NCBI GenBank assembly: GCA_963772935.1
Contig: CAVYZK010000008.1
Span: forward strand, 1-64,000
Reading direction: 5' to 3'
DNA length: 64,000 bases
Origin: JANNNF01 sp963772935
Lineage (GTDB): Bacteria > Pseudomonadota > Alphaproteobacteria > Rhodobacterales > Rhodobacteraceae
The notes under the pieces are model-generated. The model did no database searches. It saw only the letters and a list, made by a program, of their open reading frames with translations, and was not told where the DNA came from. This document shows, piece by piece, positions 35,946 to 44,066 of the stretch (position 1 is the first letter of the stretch; each line of letters starts with the position of its first letter). Both the position numbers and the translations under genes were made by a program.

Positions 35946-36614
35946 TCAGGCCAGCGCCATCCCGCCCATCAAGGACGCAAACAACCCCTGCCCATCCGTG
36001 CCGCCATGCACGCGGTCCACCACCCGCTCCGGATGGGGCATCATGCCCAGCACGCGGCGGTTCTGGCTCAGCACACCGGCGATATCGGCCATGGATCCAT
36101 TCGGGTTCTGCGCGTAGGAAAACGCAATGCGATCTTCGGCTTGCAGCGCGCGCAGGCCTTCCGCGTCAATGGTGTAGTTGCCGTCGTGATGCGCCACCGG
36201 CACGTTGATTGCCGCCCCCGCGCCATAGGCGCTGGTAAAGGCACTGTCCGCCGTGGCCACCCGCAACCCCACGGTTTTGCACACGAACTTCAACCCGGCA
36301 TTGCGCATCAGCACGCCCGGCAGCAGGCCCATTTCGGTCAGCACCTGAAACCCGTTGCACACCCCCAGCACATAGCCGCCGCGCACCGCATGGGCCTTGA
36401 CCGCCGCCCCGATCGGGGATTGCGCGGCAATCGCCCCGCAGCGCAGATAATCGCCAAAGGAAAAGCCGCCCGGAACGCCCACCACATCGACGCCCGCAGG
36501 CAGCGCGGTGTCCTTGTGCCAGACGCGCACCACCTCAAACCCCGCCTGCGCAAAGCCCACAGCCAGATCGCGGTCACAGTTGGACCCCGGAAAGGTGACG
36601 ACGGCAGCTTTCAT
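35946..36614 (-). CDS. purQ: phosphoribosylformylglycinamidine synthase subunit PurQ
   Basis: A 222-residue class-I glutamine amidotransferase that supplies ammonia to PurL in purine synthesis. Catalytic Cys in GGYVLGVCNGFQVLTEMGLLPG, the start AAVVTFPGSNCDRDL, and HPERVVD near the C-terminus with the catalytic His/Glu. The ATG at 36614 has GGAGGG upstream. purS and purL, usual neighbours, are not in the window. A palindromic element separates it from the iorB gene upstream, so it is probably transcribed independently. Confidence 0.95.
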   Translation of the reverse strand: MKAAVVTFPGSNCDRDLAVGFAQAGFEVVRVWHKDTALPAGVDVVGVPGGFSFGDYLRCGAIAAQSPIGAAVKAHAVRGGYVLGVCNGFQVLTEMGLLPGVLMRNAGLKFVCKTVGLRVATADSAFTSAYGAGAAINVPVAHHDGNYTIDAEGLRALQAEDRIAFSYAQNPNGSMADIAGVLSQNRRVLGMMPHPERVVDRVHGGTDGQGLFASLMGGMALA

Positions 36615-36693
36615 GGGGGCAACCCTCCGGTTCTGATCAGGATGCCCGCCTCCTAGCGCAAACCTGCCCCGTCTTCCACCCCCCGCTTTCATA

Positions 36694-36766
36694 CTGGTCT
36701 CAAATATCCCCGCCGGAGGCTCCTGTGGCGGGCCGCGGACGCTCCGCGGGGGATATTTGAGACCAG
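36694..36766. repeat. inverted pair of GGGATATTTGAGACCAG elements
   Basis: CTGGTCTCAAATATCCCC (36694-36711) and GGGGATATTTGAGACCAG (36749-36766) are perfect 18-base complements and extend outward imperfectly to CATA/AATG. The GC-rich middle also partly folds. It lies between iorB and purQ, both on the minus strand, and would form a strong hairpin. The single-arm motif recurs elsewhere in the window. Confidence 0.8.
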
Positions 36767-36779
36767 AATGAAATTGCGG

Positions 36780-38333
36780 TCAGGCAAAACTGCGGATCGT
36801 CGCCAACGCCCCGTCCAGCGCCACGCCCTCCTCATCGCGCAGCGCCGCCTCGCGCAGCCGCCGCGCCCAGTCCGCCGCATCGGGCCGTGCGGCCACCAGC
36901 GCCACGCCCGCCAGCACCCGGTCGAATTTCGACAACCCCCGCGCATGGGTATCCGAATAGCCCTTCACCAGACGGCGACAGCGGATCACCTCCACCGCCA
37001 GATCGTAATTCCCCGGCATATAGCGCAAGGCCGTTGCCAGCCACGCCTCGAGATGCGCCACTTCCTGCGCGTGGCGCAGGGTGCGGGGGCGCCAGGGCTT
37101 CAAGCCACCCAAGATATACAGCACCAGATAGCTGCGCAGACTGTCACTGCGATAGCGCCGCCCGCGGCCAAACCAGCGGTCAATGCGGCCCATCCATTTG
37201 GGCGAGGCCTGAACCTTTGCCCCCAACCCCGCAGGCAGCATCCCGGCAATCTCCTCCGCCCTCGGGTGCATGAACTCGGTCACCTGCAGCACATGGGCAT
37301 CGCCTGCCCCCATCTCGCGGCGCACCTTTTCATGCCGCCCCGCCTTGGTTTTCAGATCGGCCACCCGGATCACATCATCATAGGCCATAGCATTGGCCAC
37401 ATATTTCGCGGCCTCAACCGTCAGCGTACAGGCGCCCGTATCCCGCGCCAGCACAGCCTCGACCCGGTCCAGATACATGGCCCCATAGCCCGCGTCCTGA
37501 AACTCCACCACCTTGCGCAAACCCAGACTGGCCATGCCCTGCACCACCACAGGCAGCCGCGCGACACGGGCCTGCAACGCCGCCCAATCCGCCATCGCCC
37601 GCTTTGGGCCACGCGCCACGACGGCAGGCGTCACCCGCACCGCAACCTCCGGCACGCCCGCCAACGCCGCATCATACCCCGCCGCAAAGGCCCGCAGACT
37701 GGCCGCAACCCCCTTGCCCGACGCCGCAATCGCCGCCTCGAACGCCGCACGCGGGAAGGGCAGCGCGCCACTGGCCGCCAAGGCCCCGAACAGACTGGCC
37801 GAGATCACCGACCCCGCCCGCACCGCCAGCGCATCAAAATCCGCCGCGATGAACGCGCGCGATGCAAGCTCTGCCGCCGCCATCACCTCGGCGCTTGAGG
37901 CGATCCCATCCCCCGGCACCATCTTTTCCGACACCGCCAAGGCCCGGTGGGTCGAGGCGATCAGGGTCGTGCGATCCGGCGTTACAAAGCCCCGGATGAT
38001 CGACCGCCCGGCCTCCATCATTTCCGCCGCGATCATCACATCCACATCGCCCGCCGCTGGCATCAGACTGAACACCGGGGCACGCTCACGCGCACCTTTG
38101 ACGTTGAGGGGACACATCTCCAGATAATACACCGTGGCCCCGGTGCGCTGCGAGACACCCGCCACAGAGGTTGCCTGTGCGGCATAGCCTTGCGCGCGGG
38201 CCATCGCCTCGATCCACCCGGTCAGCACGCCGCCGCCTTGGCCCCCCACCGCCAGCACCGCCAGCTTGATGATTCCGTCCACCGCCGCACCGGGGCCGAT
38301 CATGCCCTGCCCGATCATGCCCTGTGCTGTCAT
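36780..38333 (-). CDS. iorB: indolepyruvate ferredoxin oxidoreductase, beta subunit
   Basis: A 517-residue subunit. The N-terminal POR-gamma-like domain (VLAVGGQGGGVLTGWIEAMARAQGY, QATSVAGVSQRTGATVYYLE) is followed by the large C-terminal extension found in aerobic proteobacterial IorB (SLRSYLVLYILGGLKPWRPRTLRHAQE). With IorA it oxidatively decarboxylates aryl-pyruvates to aryl-acetyl-CoA, passing electrons to ferredoxin. Start at 38333 because the ATG overlaps the iorA stop (ATGA). Repeated GMIGQGMIGPG near the N-terminus is a short local duplication. It ends the leftward arm of the 36.8-50.8 kb locus. Confidence 0.9.
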   Translation of the reverse strand: MTAQGMIGQGMIGPGAAVDGIIKLAVLAVGGQGGGVLTGWIEAMARAQGYAAQATSVAGVSQRTGATVYYLEMCPLNVKGARERAPVFSLMPAAGDVDVMIAAEMMEAGRSIIRGFVTPDRTTLIASTHRALAVSEKMVPGDGIASSAEVMAAAELASRAFIAADFDALAVRAGSVISASLFGALAASGALPFPRAAFEAAIAASGKGVAASLRAFAAGYDAALAGVPEVAVRVTPAVVARGPKRAMADWAALQARVARLPVVVQGMASLGLRKVVEFQDAGYGAMYLDRVEAVLARDTGACTLTVEAAKYVANAMAYDDVIRVADLKTKAGRHEKVRREMGAGDAHVLQVTEFMHPRAEEIAGMLPAGLGAKVQASPKWMGRIDRWFGRGRRYRSDSLRSYLVLYILGGLKPWRPRTLRHAQEVAHLEAWLATALRYMPGNYDLAVEVIRCRRLVKGYSDTHARGLSKFDRVLAGVALVAARPDAADWARRLREAALRDEEGVALDGALATIRSFA

Positions 38334-40471
38334 ACCCCGAACTCCAGCCGCTTGGCCGAACGTCGCGCCTGCAACCAGCCGATCACGCGGGCACGCACTC
38401 CGGCCCGCCAAGCCTCAAACCTTCCCGGATTATGCACGACATCGGCGCGGTAGAAGCTGGGGCACAGGATGGCCGCATCCGCCACCTCGCCACAGTTGCC
38501 ACAGCCGACACAGGACTGGTCGATGGCGGCCACCGGGTCATCGCGCAGCGGATCATCCAGCTTTTTCAGGCTCAGCGACGGGCAGCCCGACAGGCGGATA
38601 CAGGCGTGATCCCCGGTGCATATCTCCTCATCAATCCCGAAACGCGGGGCCTCGACCCTGCGCCCTTCCTTGATCGCCGCCGCCCTAATGGGTTTTTCCC
38701 GCCGCTGCTTGTTCAGCATGCACTCGCTCGAAGCCACAATCACCTTCGGCCCGGGTTCCTTGGTGGTCAGCGCCTCACGCAGCACATCGCGCATGTGGCC
38801 CACGTCATAGGTGTGGTTCACCTGCCGCACCCACGAAATGCCAATGCCGTTCAGCGCGCGGGAAATCGGGTTTTTTGTGGCCTTGCTGGCATTGTCGGCG
38901 CGGCTCGACATCACATCCTGCCCCCCCGTCGCCGCCGAATAGAAATTGTCCACGATCAGCGCCACGCCATCCGACTTGTTGAACGCCATGTTGGTGAAAG
39001 ACGACGACAACCCGTTATGCCAGAACCCGCCATCACCGATGATCGAGATGGGCCTGCGCGCGCCGCCCCCGTCAAACGCCGCATTGGCGGCTGGCCCCAA
39101 ACCATAGCCCATGGTCGCCCCGCCAATCTCGAACGGCGGCAGCGACGCGAACAGATGACAGCCGATATCGGCGGCAATCTGGTGCTTGCCCAACTCCTTT
39201 TCGACCAGCTTCATCGCCGAGAAGATTGGCCGTTCCGGGCACCCGGTACAAAACCCCGGCGGGCGGATGGGCACGGTTTTCGTCAGGTCAGGAATGGCAG
39301 GTTTGTCCGCATTGGGCGCCCGCACCACGGCCGCCAGCATATCGGGGGCCGCCGTTTTCAGAAACGCGGTGATCCCGTCCAGCATCACTTGGCCGGTATA
39401 TTCCCCGGCCATCGGGAACATGCCCTTGCCATGCAGCTTCACTTGGGATCCGGCCCGATAGAGGTAGGTGCTAAGCTGCTGCTCGATAAACTCTGGCTGG
39501 CCTTCCTCGATCACCAGCACCTGATCCTTGCCGTTGCAAAATTCCAGAAACTGGCTGGAAACCAACGGATAAGTCACATTCAGCACATAGATCGGAACTG
39601 CGGTTTCGCCGTACAAATCCGCCAGCCCAAGCCGCTGCAAGGCCCGGATCACCCCGTTATACATCCCCCCCTGCACCACGATGCCAAACGGCGCATCGGC
39701 AGACCCGAACACCTCATTCAGCCCGTGATCTACAATATACCGCTCTGCCGCAGGCCAGCGGACGCGCACCTTGTCCTGCTCGTGCATGTAAGACATCGGC
39801 GGCAACACGACGCGGGCGAAATCGCTGCGCGGAGCCGACAGCGCATCGCGCACCGACAGCGCCGGGGCCACGTTGTCGCGCGCCTCGAACGTCCCCGTCA
39901 CATGGCACGACCGGATCCGCACCATCAGCATGACGGGGGTGTTCGTCGCCTCAGACAGCGCAAACCCATCGCCCACCGCCTTGACGATGGTGGGCAAGCT
40001 GGGGCGCGGGTCCAGCAGCCAGAACTGCGACTTCATCGCAAAAGCGTGGCTGCGTTCCTGCATGATGCTGGACCCTTCGCCGTAATCCTCGCCCACGATG
40101 ATCAGCGCCCCCCCCGTCACCCCCGACGACGCGAGGTTCGCCAAAGCGTCCGACGCCACATTGACGCCCACAGATCCCTTGAACGTCACCGCCCCCCGGA
40201 TCGGATAGTGGACAGACGCCGCCAGCATCGCCGCCGCCGCCGCCTCATTCGCGTTGGCCTCAAACCGCACGCCCAACTCGGCCAGCAACTCCTCGGCATC
40301 GGCCAGCACATCCATCAGATGGCTGATCGGCGCGCCCTGATAGCCGCCGACATAGCCGACGCCGTTTTCCAGCAGCGCCTTGGTGATGGCCAGAATCCCC
40401 TCGCCGGTGAAGGTCTCTCCCGCCCCCAGCCGCAAATCCTGCACTTCTGCCTTGAACGAACGCTCGGCCAT
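38330..40471 (-). CDS. iorA: indolepyruvate ferredoxin oxidoreductase, alpha subunit
   Basis: A 713-residue subunit. The N-terminal pyrimidine-binding POR domain (GYQGAPISHLMDVL), the central TPP-binding domain (IGDGGFWHNGLSSSFTNMAFN, with GDGG and the metal Asn) and a C-terminal ferredoxin-like segment with cysteines (CTGDHACIRLSGCPSL and QSCVGCGNCGEVADAAILCPSF). FCTGCPERPIF in the middle is typical. Start at 40471 follows family length. It overlaps iorB by 4 bases and follows the VOC gene by 10 bases, so it is in one operon with the genes to its right. Confidence 0.93.
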   Translation of the reverse strand: MAERSFKAEVQDLRLGAGETFTGEGILAITKALLENGVGYVGGYQGAPISHLMDVLADAEELLAELGVRFEANANEAAAAAMLAASVHYPIRGAVTFKGSVGVNVASDALANLASSGVTGGALIIVGEDYGEGSSIMQERSHAFAMKSQFWLLDPRPSLPTIVKAVGDGFALSEATNTPVMLMVRIRSCHVTGTFEARDNVAPALSVRDALSAPRSDFARVVLPPMSYMHEQDKVRVRWPAAERYIVDHGLNEVFGSADAPFGIVVQGGMYNGVIRALQRLGLADLYGETAVPIYVLNVTYPLVSSQFLEFCNGKDQVLVIEEGQPEFIEQQLSTYLYRAGSQVKLHGKGMFPMAGEYTGQVMLDGITAFLKTAAPDMLAAVVRAPNADKPAIPDLTKTVPIRPPGFCTGCPERPIFSAMKLVEKELGKHQIAADIGCHLFASLPPFEIGGATMGYGLGPAANAAFDGGGARRPISIIGDGGFWHNGLSSSFTNMAFNKSDGVALIVDNFYSAATGGQDVMSSRADNASKATKNPISRALNGIGISWVRQVNHTYDVGHMRDVLREALTTKEPGPKVIVASSECMLNKQRREKPIRAAAIKEGRRVEAPRFGIDEEICTGDHACIRLSGCPSLSLKKLDDPLRDDPVAAIDQSCVGCGNCGEVADAAILCPSFYRADVVHNPGRFEAWRAGVRARVIGWLQARRSAKRLEFGV

Positions 40472-40481
40472 GTCGGTGCCT

Positions 40482-41084
40482 TTAGTTAGACGGGTTGCGG
40501 TTGGACCACAGCACCGGGCCGCCGTCCTTTTCATAGGCCTGACCGTCGGGATAGCTGATGGCCTCCATCTGCAAGCCCCACGGCGCAAAGAAATACAGGA
40601 TCGACTGCCCCGCCACCGGCCCTTCGGTGATCGGGATGGGGCCCGCCAAGGTCCGCACGCCCGCCGCTTTGAAATATTCCGCCGCCGCTGCGATATCATC
40701 GACATAGATCGCAATGTGATGCCCGCCGATATCGCTGTTGCGGGCGGTCACGGTTTTCTGGTCGGGGGCGGTGTAGTGGAACAGCTCGATATTCGACCCG
40801 AACCCGCAGCGCATCAGCGTGATCTGTTCGATCACCGCGCGGGGGTCCACCTCAAGCACATCGGCCATGAAACTGCCCGTGTCATCGCGGAACGGGCCAA
40901 ACGATGTGGCTTTCTGGCACCCCAGCACATCGGCAAAGAACGTCTCAGCCTGCGCCAGATCGGGCACCGTGATGCCGATGTGATCCACCCCCCGCATCCC
41001 CGGCAGGGGCGCGGCAAGCGCCGTCGTGGTCAAAGCCAGCAGGGCGGCAACGGACAATACAGATTTCTTCAAAGCATCCTCCAT
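40482..41084 (-). CDS. exported VOC-family (glyoxalase/dioxygenase fold) protein
   Basis: A 200-residue protein. Residues 1-25 form a clear Sec signal peptide (KKSVLSVAALLALTTTALA). The rest is one or two betaalphabeta-betabetabeta modules: GVDHIGITVPDLAQAETFFADVLGC, then IGGHHIAIYVDDIAAAAEYFKAAGV and a final FAPWGLQMEAISYPDG. Potential metal ligands are His in DHIG, Glu in NIELF, His in GHHIA and Glu near the C-terminus. Export of a VOC enzyme is unusual. It sits between MarR and iorA in the same operon, so it may act on the substrate before uptake (inference). Confidence 0.82.
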   Translation of the reverse strand: MEDALKKSVLSVAALLALTTTALAAPLPGMRGVDHIGITVPDLAQAETFFADVLGCQKATSFGPFRDDTGSFMADVLEVDPRAVIEQITLMRCGFGSNIELFHYTAPDQKTVTARNSDIGGHHIAIYVDDIAAAAEYFKAAGVRTLAGPIPITEGPVAGQSILYFFAPWGLQMEAISYPDGQAYEKDGGPVLWSNRNPSN

Positions 41085-41128
41085 GGGTGTCGTGGCCTTT
41101 GGACATTCACAGCGCCGCCACTGGTCGC

Positions 41129-41602
41129 TCAGAACTCGTGCTTGCGGATATTGGCCAGCATCTTTTGCAGCGTGCCGACAAAGGCCCGGCGGTCGTCATC
41201 GGCAATGCCCCGGAACATCCGCGCCTGTGCTGCCGCCATATGCGGCCACAACTGGTCAAACGCGGCGCGCCCTGCGTCGCAGATGTAAATCCTTGTGCCG
41301 CGCGTATCGACCGCATCAGCCTCGCGCCGGATCAACCCATCCGCCTCCAACTGGTCCAGACTGCGGCTCAGGGTGGATTGTTCGACCACCGCATAAACCG
41401 CCAACTCCCGGATCAGCGGCCCGTCGATCACCGACAGTACGGCCAGCGCCCGCATCTTGGGGGTGGACAGGCCCAGCCCTGCCATCTCCTCACGCAAGGA
41501 CGCGTTATACCGCCCCATGATCCGGTTCATCAGATAGGGCGCATAGTTTGACAGCCCGATCTCACCCAGGGGCAGCACGTCGGGGGGGGATTGGTCGTTC
41601 AT
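41129..41602 (-). CDS. MarR-family transcriptional regulator
   Basis: A 157-residue winged-helix regulator. The recognition region is VVEQSTLSRSLDQLEADGLIRREADAVDTRGTRIYI, characteristic of MarR proteins; the N-terminal helix YLMNRIMGRYNASLREEM contributes to dimerisation. MarR proteins often respond to aromatic carboxylates. The ATG at 41602 overlaps the FAD oxidoreductase stop (41599). It is likely the regulator of this locus, with the dyad and direct repeats at 43965-44032 as a candidate operator. Confidence 0.9.
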   Translation of the reverse strand: MNDQSPPDVLPLGEIGLSNYAPYLMNRIMGRYNASLREEMAGLGLSTPKMRALAVLSVIDGPLIRELAVYAVVEQSTLSRSLDQLEADGLIRREADAVDTRGTRIYICDAGRAAFDQLWPHMAAAQARMFRGIADDDRRAFVGTLQKMLANIRKHEF

Positions 41603-43155
41603 GCGCCAAGCCCCTTTGCCGCCAGATATCCCGACCCACCGCCAAGCCCCGGCCCCGGATGGGTCGAGGCCCCGATATGCACCAGCCCCTTGACCGCGCC
41701 CTTGCCATTCACCGAATGCGCAAAGGGCCGCCACAGGAAAAACTGGTCAATGCTGCACGCCCCGCCATAAGGATCGCCGCCCACCAGATTGACGTTCAGC
41801 CGCTCCAGATCGGCCGGCGAATAGGCCCTGCGCGCCAGCACCAGTCTGTCGAAATCCTTGATATGCCGGGCAAGGATGGCCTCGATCCGGTCGGCAAACG
41901 CCTCACGCACCGCATCCCAATCCGTGCCCTCAATCTCCCCCGCCGCATCGCCCTTGATCACGCGCGGCGCGTCGGGCACCTGTATCCACAGCACCGCCTT
42001 GCCGGGCGGGCAGCGTGAGGCATCCAGCTTTGACGGTTGCCCCACACAGATCGTCGGCACCGCAGGCAACAGCCCGCGTTCAGCCTCATTGGCGGAACGC
42101 GACACCGAATCAATCCCATCCGCCAGATGGATCAGGGCCACCTGATCCAACCCCGGCGTCAGCCATTCGGGCACCGCGTCCAGCGCATAGTGAAGCTGAA
42201 AATTCCCCCGGCCATGGCGATATCCCGGCAGAGCCGCGCGATCCTCCGTCAGGTCCACCCCGGCCAGCAGCCGATCATACAACTGCCCCGGTGCCACGCT
42301 CGCCAGCACCGACCCCGCGTTGATCTCCTCGCCACTTGTCAGCCGCACGCCCGTGACCTTGCCGCCCACCACCACAATCCGCTCGGCCTCGGCCCCCAGC
42401 CAGCAGCGCCCGCCGTTGGATTCGATCAGACGGCGAAAGGCAGCCACCGCCGCCCCCGCCCCGCCTTTGACAACGGGTGCCCCCGCCGCCTCCAGCGCAA
42501 AGGCAATGACCTTGCCCATCTGCGCCGAATAGGCGGATTCAGGCGTCAGCCCGCAATGCAGCACCCAAGGCGCAAACAGGGCTTGCACCGTAGGGCTGCG
42601 AAAATCCCGCTCAAGCCAGCCGCGCGCCGGGGCAAGGGCCGCACCGAACCATGCGGCAAGGCCCCGCAAACCGCGCTTTCTCACCTGCCCCCACAGCAGC
42701 TTGGCCGTGGGCCAAGACCACAAGGCCCCGCCCAGCACGGCAAAAAGAAACGGCGCATCAGCCTCGATCTGGCCCACCACAGCGCCATGCGCCGCGCCGT
42801 CGCCCGGAGCCAATGCCTCAAACGCCGCCACATTCGCCGCCCGGTCGGTGGTCAGCACCAGCGACGCCCCATCTGGCCGCAAAACAGCGGTCGGATGCGG
42901 GCTGTGGCAATACTCAAACCCCCGCTCGGCCAGATGCGGCCCCAACGCCGCCCCGGCAGGCGAGGTCATGAACAACACCCACGTGGCCGCCATCACATCA
43001 ATGGCAAAGCCGGGCGCAATCTCGTCGGACATGAGGCACCCGCCCAGCCGGTCCTCGCGTTCCAGCAAGATGACCCGCTCGCCCTTCAGGCCAAGCAGGC
43101 TGGCCGCAACCAGCCCGTTGATCCCCGACCCGATGATGATGTGGGTGGCCACCAC
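41599..43155 (-). CDS. FAD-dependent oxidoreductase, phytoene-desaturase/PYROXD2-like (copy 1)
   Basis: A 518-residue flavoprotein. N-terminal dinucleotide-binding motif IIIGSGINGLVAASLLGLKGERVILLERE, then GGCLMSDEIAPGF. The C-terminal FAD motif is in VGGDPYGGACSIDQFFLWRP and LVHIGASTHPGPGLGGGSGYLAAKGL. The length and C-terminus match the NAD(P)/FAD oxidoreductase group that includes phytoene desaturases and PYROXD2. GTG start at 43155, directly at the cyclase gene stop. A homologue (44067-45641) is transcribed in the opposite direction across the control region. The substrate is unknown; carotenoid synthesis is unlikely given the neighbours. Confidence 0.85.
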   Translation of the reverse strand: MVATHIIIGSGINGLVAASLLGLKGERVILLEREDRLGGCLMSDEIAPGFAIDVMAATWVLFMTSPAGAALGPHLAERGFEYCHSPHPTAVLRPDGASLVLTTDRAANVAAFEALAPGDGAAHGAVVGQIEADAPFLFAVLGGALWSWPTAKLLWGQVRKRGLRGLAAWFGAALAPARGWLERDFRSPTVQALFAPWVLHCGLTPESAYSAQMGKVIAFALEAAGAPVVKGGAGAAVAAFRRLIESNGGRCWLGAEAERIVVVGGKVTGVRLTSGEEINAGSVLASVAPGQLYDRLLAGVDLTEDRAALPGYRHGRGNFQLHYALDAVPEWLTPGLDQVALIHLADGIDSVSRSANEAERGLLPAVPTICVGQPSKLDASRCPPGKAVLWIQVPDAPRVIKGDAAGEIEGTDWDAVREAFADRIEAILARHIKDFDRLVLARRAYSPADLERLNVNLVGGDPYGGACSIDQFFLWRPFAHSVNGKGAVKGLVHIGASTHPGPGLGGGSGYLAAKGLGA

Positions 43156-43946
43156 TACCCTCGCGGCACCAGCGCCAGCGCCCGGATCGGGCTGCCAGTG
43201 CCGTTCTTGATCTTCAAGGGCGCGGCAATCAGGATCGCCCCCTTGGCAGGCAGCTTGTCCAGATTGGCAAGGCTGGCGAGGCCGTAGCAGTTGTTCTTGT
43301 GCAGAAGGTTATGCGCCGGAAACGGCGGCGTCATGCCCCCCGCCTGCCCCGCATCGGTGCCGATGCACTGGCTGCCCCAGCCGACAATCCCCTTGGCCAA
43401 CAAATAGGTGATCACCTCGGCAGTCGGCCCCGGCGTATGCGGCCCTGTCTCATTGGCGTTCAGGAACAGGTCGGCATCATGGGCGCGGGCATCCCAGTCG
43501 CTGCGCAGAACCACCCACTCACCCGCATTGATCGGGCCATTCTTGGCCTCCCAATCCTGCACATGCTGCACGGTCAGCAGGAAGTCGGGGTTGGCATTAC
43601 ACTCGCGCGAAAAATCCAGCACATTGACCGGCGCGACCAGCCGCTGCACCGGCAGCGTGTCGGTATAGCCATCGGCGTAATCCTTGCCGGTGATCCAATG
43701 GTGCGGCGCGTCAAAATGCGTGCCGGAATGTTCGCCGACCTTCAGCCAGTTCCACGCCCAGAACGGACCGTCGCTGTCATACTCGCTGATACGGTGAATC
43801 TCGATCGCCGGGGTGTCTTTGGCAAAATCCGGCGGCAGCTTCAGCAGCGGCGTCTCCGGCCCCAGCACCCCGGTGCAATCGACCACCTCAACCCCGCCCC
43901 CGGCCAGCATCCCTGCCAGTTCGTTCAGCACATTTGCGCCCGTCAT
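43155..43946 (-). CDS. cyclase-family hydrolase (kynurenine formamidase/isatin hydrolase-like)
   Basis: A 263-residue member of the metal-dependent cyclase family. The signature HSGTHFDAPHHW supplies manganese/zinc ligands; a further VGWGSQCIGTDAGQAG and the His in FPAHNLLHKNN complete the fold. Known relatives open cyclic amides or formamides (kynurenine formamidase, isatin hydrolase). The ATG at 43946 has GGAG 8 bases upstream and is preferred over an ATG two codons earlier. First gene of the leftward arm, 120 bases from the divergent flavoprotein gene. With indolepyruvate oxidoreductase downstream, an indole- or tryptophan-derived substrate is an attractive guess, not proven. Confidence 0.82.
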   Translation of the reverse strand: MTGANVLNELAGMLAGGGVEVVDCTGVLGPETPLLKLPPDFAKDTPAIEIHRISEYDSDGPFWAWNWLKVGEHSGTHFDAPHHWITGKDYADGYTDTLPVQRLVAPVNVLDFSRECNANPDFLLTVQHVQDWEAKNGPINAGEWVVLRSDWDARAHDADLFLNANETGPHTPGPTAEVITYLLAKGIVGWGSQCIGTDAGQAGGMTPPFPAHNLLHKNNCYGLASLANLDKLPAKGAILIAAPLKIKNGTGSPIRALALVPRG

Positions 43947-44066
43947 GCCCATCTCTCCCCGGTTAAATCTGTATCTACGGATCCTCTACAGGTTCTTTAC
44001 GGATCCTCTACGGAATCAAGCTAGACAGATTTGAATGCATTTGCAAATATCCTGTGACAAACGGGG
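43947..44066. promoter_or_regulatory. divergent control region with direct and inverted repeats
   Basis: A 120-base divergent spacer. TACGGATCCTCTAC is repeated exactly at 43976-43989 and 43998-44011 (22-base period). This pair is framed by AAATCTGT (43965-43972) and ACAGATTT (44025-44032), an 8-base inverted repeat. The symmetric layout between two opposed operons looks like an operator for a dimeric regulator such as the local MarR protein. ACGGGGATG just before the rightward start gives a short-spaced ribosome site. Confidence 0.6.

Noticed and set aside
38324..40489. 721-residue plus-strand open frame opposite iorA
   Set aside because: Typical antisense shadow in high-GC DNA (His/Arg-rich); iorA on the other strand has all family motifs.
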